DNA of 64,000 bases from Gonatopus flavifemur (Eukaryota; Arthropoda; Insecta; Hymenoptera; Dryinidae): assembly GCA_018340375.1 (NCBI GenBank), contig JAFFJZ010000013.1, forward strand, positions 6,984,501 through 7,048,500. The letters are read 5' to 3'. The notes beneath the pieces were generated by a model that saw nothing but the letters and a program-made list of their open reading frames with translations, was not told the origin of the DNA and ran no database searches. Each line of letters begins with the position of its first letter. Positions within the stretch are counted from its first letter, which is position 1. Below are positions 32,101-43,669 of the stretch, in pieces. Made by a program: the position numbers and the translations under genes.

Positions 32101-33180
32101 TGTTATTAGATTCTTTGAATAGCATCACAGGTGGATGAGGATGAAACAAAATGAAGCCAACATACCTTAGATCCGTATGTCAGCTAACAATGCTATCAAT
32201 TTCATTTATATACAAGAATCCGATAACAGCCTTCGTCCAAAAAACCTACTAAATCTTGTACAATGTTCTAGTTGAAGTCAATACAGTAGAATGTAGTTCA
32301 TGTTGTTGTTGTTGTAGTCGGTGTGGTTGATTGATGTCTGATTCTCAATCAGATTTGGTTAGATTGAATGGACTGTTCTATTAGATAATACTCTTCATCA
32401 AAACCAAAAAGACAATGAAATTATATTGAACATACCTTTTCTCACCGGACATCTCTTCATGGTTTCCTCTCTGAAGAAAGATGAAGAAGATTTGGAGCAG
32501 TATTTTTGAATAAGCAACATCTGTAGTCGCTTATGTTGAGCTTAAATATAGTCCTTGTTGATCGGGGTATGCGGGGAGGACAATGTTTCATTCATCCCCT
32601 TCTCTCTGAGCAGACTCAATATCATCTATTTCATCATTTGCTCACGATTCTAGTTGGGGAATAGTACAGACCAGTGGACTGTTCATCAAGGGTAAGGTAT
32701 ATCCATTTTGAATTACCTGTAAAGGAATAGCAAATAAATTTGATTAATTCTCAAGCAAGCTCGGTATAATCTTTCCCATCAATTGTCTACGATCCTAATC
32801 GGAGAAATCGACAGTGGCTAGCTGTCGGTCAGGAGTTATGATATATCCGTTATGTCAAGGTCTATAGAAAGATTGCGAATCAATTTGAATCATTCTCTTT
32901 GAGCATACTCCGTATGATCCATTTGATCATCTACCAACGACTCTAGTAGGAGGATAAGGCAGTAGTGGACTGTCCGTGAAGGGAGTATGATATATCCGAT
33001 TTGCTTTTGCCTCAGGATTTATAAATCTGAATTATCTCCCTTGACTAAACCTTGTATGATTTTCTATTATATGTCTCTGGTTCCGGTTAGAGAAAACAAC
33101 AATAGTAAACTGGGCTTCAGGGATTATGGTATATCTGCTATGCTTTTGCCTGTGAAAGAATCATGCATTTTATGATTAAT
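29160..33180. repeat. Large palindromic dispersed repeat, copy 2
   Basis: The left arm up to about 31363 and the right arm from about 31424 are reverse complements around a 60-base loop near 31393, for example GGTATATTTGCTTC on the left against GAAGCAAATATACC on the right. The match is traceable outward to at least 30730 and 32140 (CACCGAATG...CATTCGGTGG). The left end contains two diverged tandem units starting near 29160 and 29697. 29697-30400 is a direct copy of 56498-57190. 32640-33160 is the complement of the repeat type at 3580-4000. No protein is encoded; open frames are short and not shared. Confidence 0.75.
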
Positions 33181-33429
33181 CCATCATACAGGGCTTGTGT
33201 ATATTCCGATTTTCTGAATGTAGCAAATAGATTTATTCATACTTTTCTTCAACTTTTTCTGTTTTTTTACAAATAACCTCTTCATCGTTAATCCATTCGT
33301 GAATTTTTCCAAAGTAATATACAAAAGTATATATAATTCCAAGTCATTTGTTTCTGTTTGATTGTTGTTATGAATAACCTGTTGTAAACTGTGATCTAGT
33401 AACCTGTAATTCATTCATTTTTACTTCCA

Positions 33430-34780
33430 TGTTCCTTATATATGAGGAAATGGAAGTATTGTGATAGGGTCAAAAATCGATCATGCAGAAGGGGGTATTC
33501 CGCCTTTGCCAAACGCTTGATAACGTCGAAAAAACGCGTTTGCCAAAAATGTCTGTGTGTCTGTCTGTCTGTATGTCTGTGTGTGTGTGTGTGTGCGTGT
33601 GTGTGTGTGCGTGTGTGTGTGTGTGCGTGCGCGTGTGTGTGTGCATGTGTGTGTGTGTCTGTGTCCTTTTCTATGGTTAACGATAACTCTTTACAGACTG
33701 AACCGATCCGAACGAATGTTTTTGCAATTTGTTCGTCTCATCGAGAACTCGACGTCCCTCAATTTCCAGACGGATCAAATAACGCGTTTCGGAAATATTG
33801 CGGAATATCGTTTGGAAGACCGTGATTCTGCGTCCGCGCATATCTCCGTTCCCTATCATCCAATTGCTATGAAATTATTACCATGCTCGAGTTATGATCA
33901 CGTAGTGGTTCCATGTAAGTTTCATCCCAACGGGTACAAAAATGTAGAAACATTTTTTTTACGATCCGCATTTTTTGGCAATTCTTCAAAAGCATGCCTT
34001 TCCTATGTTTGTATCATCCGAATACCACGAAACTTGGACCATGTCCATTTGACGAGGGGTTAGTTGTAACGTCCAAATTTCAAGCAAATCGGAAGTGAGG
34101 GAAGAAAATGGTAAGCACTAAGCTTCGAAATAAAAGTTGAAAATTTCGTAAAAACCGCTATTAAACGGATATCTTCGGTTCTTATTATCCGATCTTTCCG
34201 GGATTTTCACTGCAGGTTTATGAGTTGTCGATAGTGCTGCGATATAACTGTCAACCCGATCTTTTCAGGAAAAAGGGGGGAGAAAGAGGACACATGATAT
34301 CGAAAATTGTGATTTTGCGACCAGGCATGTTTCCACTTCCTGTTATTTGATTGCCATGAAACTCATACCATTTTTTTGTCATGATTCAGTAGTGGTTTCA
34401 TATGAGTTCCATCCCGTTTGGTTGAAAACTGTGGAATTTTTTCTATTGCGATCCTCATTATAATTCCATGTTTCTTATATTCAAGGTAATGGAAGTATTG
34501 TGATAGAGTCAAAAATTCATCGGACAGAAGGGAGCATTTCGCCTTCCCAAACGCCTTCGTAAGTCGAAAAAAATGCGGTTCTCAAAAATATCTGTGCGTG
34601 TGTGTGTGCGTATGCATATATGTTTTTATGTATATATGAATGTATGTGCAACAAATTCTCCTCAGAATGCACCGATTGGCGTTTGTTAAAAGTGAAATCC
34701 TTTTTCCTCGTTAACGGATTTTCAACCTTATCACAATCCTCCCGTTTTCTTACATGTATGGAACGTAACATGTATGGAAG
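33430..34780 (+). repeat. Dispersed repeat in two diverged tandem copies with GT/GTCT microsatellite
   Basis: CCATGTTCCTTATATATGAG...GGAAGTATTGTGATAGGGTC at 33428 recurs as CCATGTTTCTTATATTCAAG...GGAAGTATTGTGATAGAGTC at 34463. Each is followed by a CCAAACGC...TCGAAAAAA stretch and a GT-rich run. TGCTATGAAAT/TGCCATGAAAC segments repeat about 486 bases apart. Not coding. Confidence 0.65.
33549..33662 (+). repeat. GTCT/GT microsatellite
   Basis: Starts as TGTCTGTCTGTCTG and passes into an interrupted GT run with occasional GC steps. A shorter relative lies at about 34590-34610, and CAGACAGACAGACA is at 52280. Confidence 0.95.
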
Positions 34781-36199
34781 TGAAGAGTGGAATATCTGAA
34801 TGAACTTTCAAACATAATGTTGGATAATACCAAATTTACTTCTCAAAGTCTGTCGGTATATGGACAACTTGTGCACTGAATTTGTAGGAAGTTCTTCTCT
34901 AGCAGGGACAGAGCTGTATGAGAATTCTAACAAGCGAACATTAAAAAGTCATAAATTATCTCAAAGTGTTCTTCCAACACTTATATAACATCCAAGGCAT
35001 TTATTATACCGCTGTTGAATAATTCTTCACGGAAAGAAAGGAGTACTTGCAATAGCTACTCGCGTAGTCGAATTTCGACTTTCTACGTGAAACAGTTGCA
35101 GCAACTACTTAGTAGTTGGAACAAACACCACTTCAGATGACGCGACCATCGTGTTAACATAAATATCTTTTATCTCATGTAGTACTGGGATGAGATAATC
35201 ATTGGTAGTATGCAAGAAGCCCGACTGGTAATAAGTCCAACTGTTTGCCATTGAGTGAAATCTGGTAGTTTTTGGTGATATCAATAAACATTCCTAACAA
35301 TCAACCAATCATAGGGGTGTCGGGCTCATTGCCGGTCGGGTTCATCGCATATTACCTAACCGTCCACATTCCCAGTCTACCCTGCTGTCCACGACTGTTT
35401 ATTCACTTTATTCGCAGCTACCTTTCATATTCTTTGAGACTTCAGTTGTAATGCGAGCACCTGTGTTAGTCTACGTTGAGAAGCTTCGTATAGTCAATGC
35501 TATAACGGAAAAAATTGGAAAACGTTCAAATCACGGTTCAACATTTTCCAACGCAGATGCCCTCATTGCATCCGGGTAGTCACTTGAAAGGGTTTCCTCT
35601 ATCCGCAACCCGAGGATGCGCTGTGTCGTGTGGGGTAGATCACACGTAAAGTCAACATTTGTAACACACGCTATCCAGAATTTGTGCATATTTGAACACA
35701 ATAATCACCGTTTAACCAGAGTTGAGTAACATCCCTTACTCCACTTGAAAAACCGTAATATTCTGGTATGTTACAAATGGCAACTCACACAGAAACAACA
35801 AAAAAACAAAAAAACCTTCAAATATCACATAATTATCTGCAAACTGATTATATCTGCTGATGTGGAGCAACATGATTCGATGAAAGAGTAGTTATACTTG
35901 TATAATTATAAATGTATGTAAAATCAAACAGTAACATGTATCTTTAGTATTTTTTTTGTTAGAAACAATTTTTTTTGCTGTTTCAATTCTTTTATCTTTT
36001 TTTCTGTGTTGTATTGAAATGATCATAATTATTGATTGGGGTGCTTGATTGAAGTGAGTCCCTTCGCCTCTCACTACTTAAATATACATCTTATGTGAAA
36101 ATATCAAATCTTTTCACCTATTTTCAATGTTACATACAAATCCTCCGATTCCAGATGTTAACACCTCATTGCTCAGTGTTTTTTCTTTGAATGCTCTAT
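34781..36199. other. Non-coding stretch
   Basis: No gene recognised. A small inverted set of AGTAGTTG/CAACTACT phrases lies at about 35040-35120. The minus-strand complement of a dispersed motif (GTGAGTCCCTTCGCCTCTCA, 36054-36073) also found at 54.98, 58.82 and 63.1 kb is here. Confidence 0.4.
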
Positions 36200-37128
36200 T
36201 GTCAAAGTTGATCCATTCAATGAAACGAACAGACTGATTATTGAACTGATCATGAAAATTTCCAAATCAATGAGAAAATTTACTCGAAACATTATTATAT
36301 CTTCAACTGTGACACAATACTTCATAAAATATTCCGACTTTGAAATCGTGAGGATTGAAAATTTAATTGAAACTTCTTCCCAAAATAAACTGCTTCGCAA
36401 ACCATCAAACAAAAACTCCACAATTATTCTTTCTTTGAGTCAACATATTTGTAGTATATACATCATTTTCCAAGGCGATTTTCACATTCCTCAATTCAAG
36501 TTGTTGTTTGAAAATTTAGATTATTTCAAATCCGCTGAATTTACATTAAAATCTCCCATTAATATTTCAGAATAATTTTCAGGTCATTTAATATTGTTTC
36601 GTCAAACGTATCAAAAAATGCTTTTATACTCGCACCAGGAGATTTATATCCAGTTATTGAGTGAATTTGGTTGAGCTGAGCTGCGGAAAGTTCAATATTT
36701 CCTTTATGACCGTCGACAATTCTTTTCTCAGTATGATTCGATGAACACAATAGTTTGAAATTTATACTATCTTTAGTTGAACACATAACACCTCTCTGTC
36801 CAGTGATGTGATTTTCATTTGTCATATATTTAATCGAATGATCAAAAATTTGGATAGATTCTGAGCCTTTAGTTCCCGTTTCTGAAACAACCAAAACATG
36901 TGCCCCTGAGTACCAACTATCCGCTTTGAGATCTTTGAGATACATATCCAAACTTCGAACATTATGGAATACAATAACTGTCCCAAGTGATTTCTTCGGA
37001 TCATTGTAACATACAGCTACAGAATCTTCTTTTCTCAACCTCTCAACTTTTTTACAATCATTCGTGGGACCATTATGGAAAAACTTTGAATTTATTTCTC
37101 CTAAAATATACAAACTTTTCAGTTTCAC
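36200..37128 (-). pseudogene. Helitron-type endonuclease (EEP fold), decayed
   Basis: The longest frame (37128-36559) reads SLGTVIVFHNVRSLDMYLKD, then HVLVVSETGTKGSE and IHSITGYKSPGASIKAFFDT. These match the exonuclease-endonuclease-phosphatase module carried by many animal Helitrons downstream of their helicase. A one-base shift at about 36565 restores EILMGDFNVNSADL, the catalytic GDFN motif, after which stops accumulate. A weak TQRKN...FV block and PHDFKVGIFYEV near 36310 correspond to the C-terminal catalytic region. No Rep or helicase part is seen nearby. The role of this domain in Helitrons is not settled. Confidence 0.6.
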
Positions 37129-37216
37129 TCAGTAACTCAATATACAAACGGTAGCGCTCGACTCCTGCTTTTTTCTTTTTCAAAAAGATTTTTTCCATGT
37201 ACTTGGCGTCGAGGGT

Positions 37217-37325
37217 CTTTTGGCCGAAGGGAAATAATTTGACAATCGCTAGTTATTCCGTAGTATTCTCTGAAAGCGACTAGCGATTGTCAAATCACTT
37301 TCAAAACTTTTTCGGCCAAAATACC
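37217..37325. repeat. Hairpin repeat with GACAATCGCTAGT stem
   Basis: TTTTGGCCGAA...TTTGACAATCGCTAGT pairs with ACTAGCGATTGTCAAA...TTCGGCCAAAA, about 45 bases per arm with mismatches and a loop of about 30. A second copy of the same stem is at about 39388-39452. Likely a very small MITE. Confidence 0.65.
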
Positions 37326-37384
37326 ATTTACCGCGTGTATTGATTAATAAAATGAAGATTCAGAAATCAAGTGGCGGGCTGTCA

Positions 37385-38135
37385 AACTTATCAAGGTGCA
37401 GATATAGATAAAGATCACAATATGTTGATGATGAAATATTTTCTCTGGAATTCAGAGCTCTGAAGAAGAGAACAAGAATGCGACAAACGTGGCATTTGAA
37501 GAATCTCAAACAAAAACAAACACATAAGGCATTGAAAGTAATGTTGGATGGAAAATTGGAGGATCAACAAGAGGAAGACTTGGAAACAGAGGAGAATATA
37601 GAACAATGTGCAAATAAAATTTTGAAGAACGATGGAGTAGAACCTAAGAAACTATGGAAAACGGGAATTATATAAGAATCAAACAGCAATAAAAGAAATA
37701 GAGGGTCAAAAGGGAGGAGCACAAATTCAAAGAGAAGTGAGACGAGCATGCTCACTTTCAGCATTGATTCTCAATTTATACATAGAAGAAGCGATGGACG
37801 AAGTGATGGTACAAGTGCAATTGAAATTCCAGATTCAGGGAGAAAATGTAAGCGTGTTGAGATTTGTGGTCGACATAGCTATATTAGCTACGAATGGTGC
37901 TGAGTTGTAAAATATTCTTAACACTATGAAAACAATATTACCAGAAAACAATTGTATGAATATAATTAAGGACAAAACAATATGCATGATTGGTACAACA
38001 GCGAAAACATCAACAAGAACAAAAATCAATCTAGATGCAGAGGCAATTCAGCAAGTGAAAGAATTCAAATATCTAGGGAGCATAGTCACAGTAAACGGTG
38101 AAAGCGAAAGAGATATGAGAGCAAGAATTTTCAAA
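37385..38135 (+). pseudogene. RTE-like LINE fragment, internally deleted
   Basis: 37385-37670 matches the region at 16590-16890 of the full-length copy (GGTGCAGATATAGATAAAGA, HLKNLKQKQTHKALKVML). It then jumps, at ACGGGAATTATATAAGAATC, to sequence equivalent to 17815-18270 (YLGSIVTVNGESERD at its end). The RT core, including FADD, reads as FVVDIAILA, so the active site is lost. Several stops. Same element family as 15448-18793. Confidence 0.8.
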
Positions 38136-38813
38136 ACAATCCTGCAGAACATTCCAAATGGAATTCGATATTATCCATCATGAGAATTCAAGATAAATTC
38201 CCATGAAGGAAGCTCTCCAGAAGCGTCTGTGGAGCATCACATGGAGGGATCCATTCGGAATCTGAAACGGTTGTTTACATGAATTTTCCTGAAAATTATT
38301 CCTCGATTTTCACCGCTTCAAGGAGTTTTGAGAAAATCCATGTGAGTCGTAGATACTTGTTGGATACTCCCTTGTAAAACTCCACAGACGTTTTCAGAGG
38401 GCTTGCTTTCGGAAAATTCATTTTAAGTCCTCATGATAGTCAGTATTAAATTCAATTTTGTGTTCTCTGAAGGATCTCTTCAAAGATTTTCAAGATCTCC
38501 ATATGGGAACCCATAAAATGGTTGCACGCAGTTACAGTAGTCACGATAAAAAATTAAAGTGGTGTATAACCAGCCATCAAAGGTATATTGCCATTTACAT
38601 AAACCCAAACCTTGAAAATTGTAATTATCTGAAATCAACGAATTGAATTTTCCCGTTTAAAACAATAAATTTTGTATAGCATGAACCTAAATTGACTGAA
38701 AAAACCGTACGAAACTCTCCAACTTTTTTGAGGAAGAGGAACCACCCCACCATATTTTTCTAGATCATAGTAAATGATTTTGTGTGGCTATAAACTATTT
38801 ATTTTCTTCTCAG
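38136..38813. other. Non-coding sequence upstream of the signal-peptide exon
   Basis: No repeat or coding signal recognised. It ends in a good pyrimidine tract and acceptor (TTTATTTTCTTCTCAG, AG at 38812-38813), so it is probably the end of a 5'-UTR intron. Confidence 0.4.
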
Positions 38814-38887
38814 ATCAACCATGATGAACTGGGGCTTGATGGTATTATTCATACAGATCGCTCTTTACGCTCATAAGTGTTCATCAG
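38814..38887 (+). CDS. First coding exon of a secreted protein (signal peptide)
   Basis: The acceptor AG at 38812-38813 is followed by a 7-base leader and ATG ATG at 38821. The frame reads MMNWGLMVLFIQIALYAHKC then SS, and ends at G38887 before the donor GTGAGT (38888-38893), phase 1. A short N-region, a hydrophobic core (LMVLFIQIALY) and small residues near the end fit a signal peptide, and a phase-1 intron right after it is typical of secreted or membrane proteins. Only this exon can be identified; the next must lie beyond the downstream repeats or outside the window. This is the strongest host-gene signal here. Confidence 0.6.
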
Positions 38888-39766
38888 GTGAGTTGAATAC
38901 GTGTTGAATACAAATTTTTAAGTACGTGTTATAAGAAATCATAAGATTCCACTGAATTTATACTTTTGGAAGACATATAATATTGTAATATGTTCATATC
39001 AAGAGATTTCGAGTAAGAAACATTACCGAACCACATCACGTAATTGTAATGTTAATCACAAGTGGGATGTAAGCAACAACGTTTGATTGTAGGGATGTGG
39101 CCGTTTTATGACTCTTTAAAGGCCATGGGCACATTCCCTACCTAAGACCCCTGAGATAACAGAAATTTCAAAATAATATATAATTCATGTATAATTAATA
39201 TAGTTCATATATAAGTGATATACAATTTTTAGAACTATTCCACTTGGGATATAGAGATCTAAGTCCCCACCAATAAGGAGGTCCCCTCACCGGTATCATA
39301 AAACAGTTCTGGGGATGTCCAATATTGAAAACAATATCAATGTTCCGGATGAATATGTCGTATGTGGTTCGTATGGAAATTTCGCCGGATGGACGAAATT
39401 TGACAATCGCTGTCACTTCCCAGTAATCACTAGAAATGACTAGCGATTGTCATATAGGGTCTATTCCGCGAAATATTCGTGCGGCAAATTCATCTCTGAC
39501 TCATCTAGGATATAACTTCGTTTCAATTATAATGAAGATTAAGAGCTATATAAATTAATCAAGTCAATGTGTTCTTAGTAAGTTTTTATTTCTTCAAATC
39601 TGAAATATTGGGAATTCTTATCAATGTGAGAACGTTTTTTTTGGAGTAATAACATGACACATCTTGAAATGTGAACTTCTGAATGATTAAGATCGAAAAA
39701 CTCAAATCAGAACATCACCGCTCAGAAGTTTCGGTATACTGTTAGAAATGAAAGTAGAAGTTTGAA
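38888..39766. other. Intron-like non-coding sequence
   Basis: Begins with the donor of the signal-peptide exon. AT-rich. Includes the second GACAATCGCT hairpin (about 39388-39452). No exon recognised. Confidence 0.35.
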
Positions 39767-39949
39767 CCCTGCTCATAATGACGGAATGAAACGGGAAGAA
39801 TTCAGATGCGAATCATTGCGATTCGTTCCGGATGGCAGAAGTGAGATTTGAGACGGAAATGAAAATTGTACGAAACTTTCCGTATCCTTGGAGAGGGAAT
39901 GCAACTGGATCAGCGGAAATGAAATGAATGCGTTGTGATAAGGAATTGC

Positions 39950-41640
39950 AATTTTTCATCGAATCCTTTGGTTTTGTCCGAAATGGCAGGTTTGAAGTAT
40001 TACCGTTTTGATCAGCATATTCGACGACCTGACTGATTGCGTCCCAAGTTAGATTTGCGGGAAGGAAGTTATTGCGTTCGAATCCGTGTCAACGGATCGA
40101 GTGATTGAACAACAGTTTTCAGTTTGCATCCGGAAATGCTGAATGGAGAAGTGATGTTTTTCTTCCGTAATTACGGTCGGTACGTTTCATTCCGTTTCTT
40201 GTTGGGATTGCGGAAGTGGATTGATTGCGTCTAAGTCCAGTCCGACACTCCACTCAATTGAGAAAATCTTGTCGTTTACATCTGCGAATACGGACATGAA
40301 AAATGATGGTTTTGTTCAGTAATTGATACATGAAGAATCAGTTCCGCTTCGAGTTGGATTTGCGGAAAGAAAGTTATTGTGTTTGAATCCGGGTCGACGG
40401 ATCGAATGATTGAACAGTTTTCACTTTGCATCCGGAAATGCTGAATGAAGAAGGGATGTTTTTCATCCGTAATAACAGTAGGTACGTTTCATTACGTTTT
40501 TTCTTCGAATTGCGGAAGTGGATTTATTGCGTTTGAATCCGGTCCGACACCCCACCCTGCTGAAGATAACGGGAAGAAACGGGAAGAATTTAGATGCGAA
40601 TCTTTACGATTCATTCCGCAGGGCAGGAGTAATATTTTGTGACGTAAGTAAAATGTGTACGAAACTTTCCATATTGTCGGAGGAGTGCGACTGGAACAGC
40701 GGAAGCAAAATGGATCCGTTCTAAGCTGGAATTGCAATTTTGACCAAATCCTTTGAGTTTGTCCGGAATGACGGGTATGAGATATCACCGCTTCGATCAG
40801 CATAAACGACGACCAAATTAATGCCGTTCCAAGTTGGATCTGCGGAGAGAAATTTATTGCGTTCCAATCTGCTTCGACGAGCCGGATGATGGAATAACAA
40901 TTTCCAGTCTGCATCCGGAAATGCTGAATGAAACAATGGTGTTTCGATTCCGTCGTTAACGCATTGACATTTTATTCCGTTTAAAGTTGAATTTACAGAT
41001 ATGATTTTATTTCGTTGAAATCCGGATGTCAATGCGGACATGAGAAATGTTGGTTTTGTTGAGTAATCAACACATGCCAAATGGGTTCCGTTTCAAGTTG
41101 GATTTGCGAAGAGAATTTGATTACGTTACAATCCGCGCCGACAAACCGCATGGTCGAATGACAGTCCCCAGTTTGCATCCGCAAATACTGAACAAAATAA
41201 CGGTGTCCTGATTCCTTAATAACCGCACAGGCATTTCTTCCGTTTTAGGGTGAATTTACGGATGGGAGTTCATCGCGTTAAAATCCGACTCGATAAGCCA
41301 AGTGATTGAGCGAAAGTCGTCGTTCGTATCTGCATACGCGGATATGAAAAATTATGGTCTTGTTGAGTGATTAACACATCGGGAATTGGTTCCGTTTTAG
41401 TTGGATTTTCGGAAAAGAATTTATTCTTTTCTAATCCACTTTGACGGATTGAAGAATTGAACGAAAGTTCCCAGTTTGCACCCGGAGAAGCAAAACAAAC
41501 AAATGTTGTTTGTGCTCAGTAATTACTGCATGCACATTTTATTCAGTTCTAGATTGGATTCACGGATATAATTACATTGCGTCAAAATCCAGTCTGACAA
41601 GCCGGGTGATCTCATACAGCAGTCGGAGAATTCTTTTTCA
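39950..41640 (+). repeat. About 300-bp tandem repeats, element A copy 2 left side
   Basis: GTTGGATTTGCGGAAAGAAA-like starts occur at about 40051, 40356, 40836, 41100 and 41403 (steps 305, 480, 264, 303), each followed by TTATTGCGTT, AATCCG and CAGTTTGCATCCGGAAATGC. The step of 480 suggests an insertion or unit fusion. Frames here are repeat translations. Confidence 0.7.
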
Positions 41641-41859
41641 AGAACATGAATAGAATTGTTTATGAATTTTCGAATTCATGGAATCATAAAGAGGTCCAGA
41701 AGAGTTCACTTCTTGGGATATTAACTAACTCGAATACTGAAAGAACTGTTCCAGTATCCTTAAGAGTTCGTCGAATATTCTCGTGTATATCCCATTGTCA
41801 ATTTCCAGTTGGTTCGCAAGGGAAATTTCCCATGCGAATTCGGGACTGGATTTATTTCG

Positions 41860-42510
41860 CATGTAATGACGTGACATGGGTTACTCCTGTGAATATATCA
41901 CATAGGTACCTATGGAGGAATATTGCACGGGTTGCCCATATGAGAATCCCAAACAAAACAAAAACTCCCATGAACTTGAGACAATGAACATTTCCATTAT
42001 TGTTTTACATTCACGTAGGTTTTCGTCGTGTTTGGTATCCTCGCAGCGGTAACTCGTGCAATATTTCCCCATGAGTAACCCATGTGACATATTCGCATGA
42101 GTGACCCATGAGACATTTGCACGAATGACCCATGTGATTGACCATGATGAATGAGCAAGGTACATTGGGGTGTCAAATGAATGATTAACATATTCGAATT
42201 CAACCAATATGAATGTGATCTACAATTGAAAGTCGATATGTATTTCTGTTTCAAGTTCAATTAATTGTTTAAAATTTCAGAGTGATCTATTTCTCAATAT
42301 TTTCGCTCATTCATCCATGTGAAGATGCATGTAACCCACTTGAGTCCCATACAGCCCACTTGATCCCCATGCAAAGACCCACGTCATCCCATTGATCCGC
42401 ATGTGAAGACCCATGCGACCCACTTCATTCCCATGCGAAGAACCATGCGACCCACTCAATTCTCATACAAAGACCCATGCGAACTAACTGGGGATTCACA
42501 GTAGGTTATT
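41860..42510. repeat. CATGGG/CCCATG array, core of element A copy 2
   Basis: Degenerate CCCATGTGA, ACCCATGCGACCCACT and AAGACCCATGCG units, strongest at 42060-42160 and 42310-42490, ending AACTGGGGATTCACAGTAGG, which matches the boundary of the array at 7244-7687. The left half is less regular than in the first copy. Confidence 0.6.
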
Positions 42511-42519
42511 CTGATGAAA

Positions 42520-43640
42520 ATGGAATAATATTCAAATACCGTGTATTCGGAAATTCGGATGAAACCGATATGATTTCATCATTGTAAATCCAGACAGATA
42601 CCATTCAAATTTTCATCTGCATCTACGGATGAAAACTGAAAGACTTCCCACCTTTATTCATGCGAATATCCGGATGAAATCTGTAGGATTTCATGGTTGG
42701 AAATCCAGATAAATATCATGACAATTTTTGTCCGCGAATGCAAATGAAAGCAGGAAGATTTTCCACCTTAATTCATCCGGTTGAAACCGATATGATTCCA
42801 TGATTGTAAATCCGGAGGGATAACATGGGATCCGCATATGCGGATCTAAACAAAAAGACTTTCAAACTCCATTCCTCCGAAAATCCAAATGATATTGATA
42901 TGATTTGATAACTGTGAGTCCAGGTCAATATCATTAAAATTCTCCTTCGCGTATGCGGATGAAAACGGAAACACACTCCAACGTACACATGTACTTTCTT
43001 GAGGTGATTATCTGCGAAGTCGCGCAATAGCTCATTAGGTTAGGTCTTAGGCTTCAGACGGTAGGCCGGTAGGAATGTAAGTTCGAACCCTGTAGGTAGG
43101 ATATGATTTTCTCTCAATTCACATGAGTGGACAAGGTTCCTCAACGAATTCGAACAAGGATATGCGAATAAAGATCCTTGTACAAAGTGATTGCGTCCAG
43201 TACAATACTGGGATCCCCCAATGAATTTTTTTCGTACACCGTAGTTCATCTCAAAATTCGGACAAAGTCGACAAAATTCGATGATTGGAGATGCTGTTCA
43301 ATACCACTGAAATTTCCATCCGCATTTCTAGTCGACAACAGGAAGGATTTTCATTCCATTTCGTTCGACAATACGGATGGAATCGGTACAATATTAAGTT
43401 GAGAATTTCGAATCAATACCATCAAAATCCTAATCCGCGTATGCGGGTGGGAACGGAAAGGCTTCCCCATTTACTTCATTCGGCAATACGTTTGAAATCG
43501 GTAATATTTTATGCTCGGAAATCCGTATCAGTACCATCGAAGTGTATGTCCGCATTTGCAGTTCCAAACGGGAAAATGAATTCTCATTCCGTTTTCTTCC
43601 GTATTTTACGGGACAGAAACCGATATCAAGCGGAAAGAAA
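42520..43640 (+). repeat. 116-117-bp tandem repeats, element A copy 2 right side
   Basis: ATACCATCAAAATCCTAATC-like phrases followed by CGCATTTGC or CGTATGCGG recur at about 43302, 43419 and 43535, and with the same spacing at 42590-42960. The array is interrupted between about 42975 and 43240 by a sequence with tRNA-like promoter boxes. Confidence 0.65.
42975..43240 (+). repeat. Possible tRNA-derived SINE inserted in the array
   Basis: TAGCTCATTAGGT (43028-43040) resembles a pol III A box, and AAGTTCGAACCC (43079-43090) matches a B box, at a spacing slightly wider than in a tRNA. The block breaks an otherwise regular 116-bp array. Folding as a whole tRNA is poor, and no 3' tail or target duplication was seen. 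Confidence 0.35.
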
Positions 43641-43669
43641 AAATTTTCTTTCCGTCATTTTTAGCAGGG

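Larger units (their letters stand above)
39767..43669. mobile_element. Array-rich foldback-like element, 3.90 kb, family A copy 2
   Basis: Ends CCCTGCTCATAATGACGG and (inverse) CCCTGCTAAAAATGACGG, continuing AA.GAAA; about 25 of 27 bases agree. The length matches the 3.93-kb element at 5979-9907, and the plan is the same: CGGAA/GGATGAAA tandem arrays on both sides of a central CATGGG region. Flanking dinucleotides (AA, GT) do not match, so the target duplication is not seen here. No ORF looks coding. Confidence 0.65.

Noticed and set aside
33442..34063. Frames rich in Cys/Val and SVC repeats
   Set aside because: They are translations of the GTCT/GT microsatellite; all three frames are open there for the same reason.
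41646..42260. Frames of 87-113 residues on both strands
   Set aside because: They fall in the degenerate CATGGG/CCCATG region of the array-rich element.
43021..43105. A true tRNA gene
   Set aside because: A and B boxes are present but a full cloverleaf with acceptor stem cannot be drawn; treated as SINE-like.
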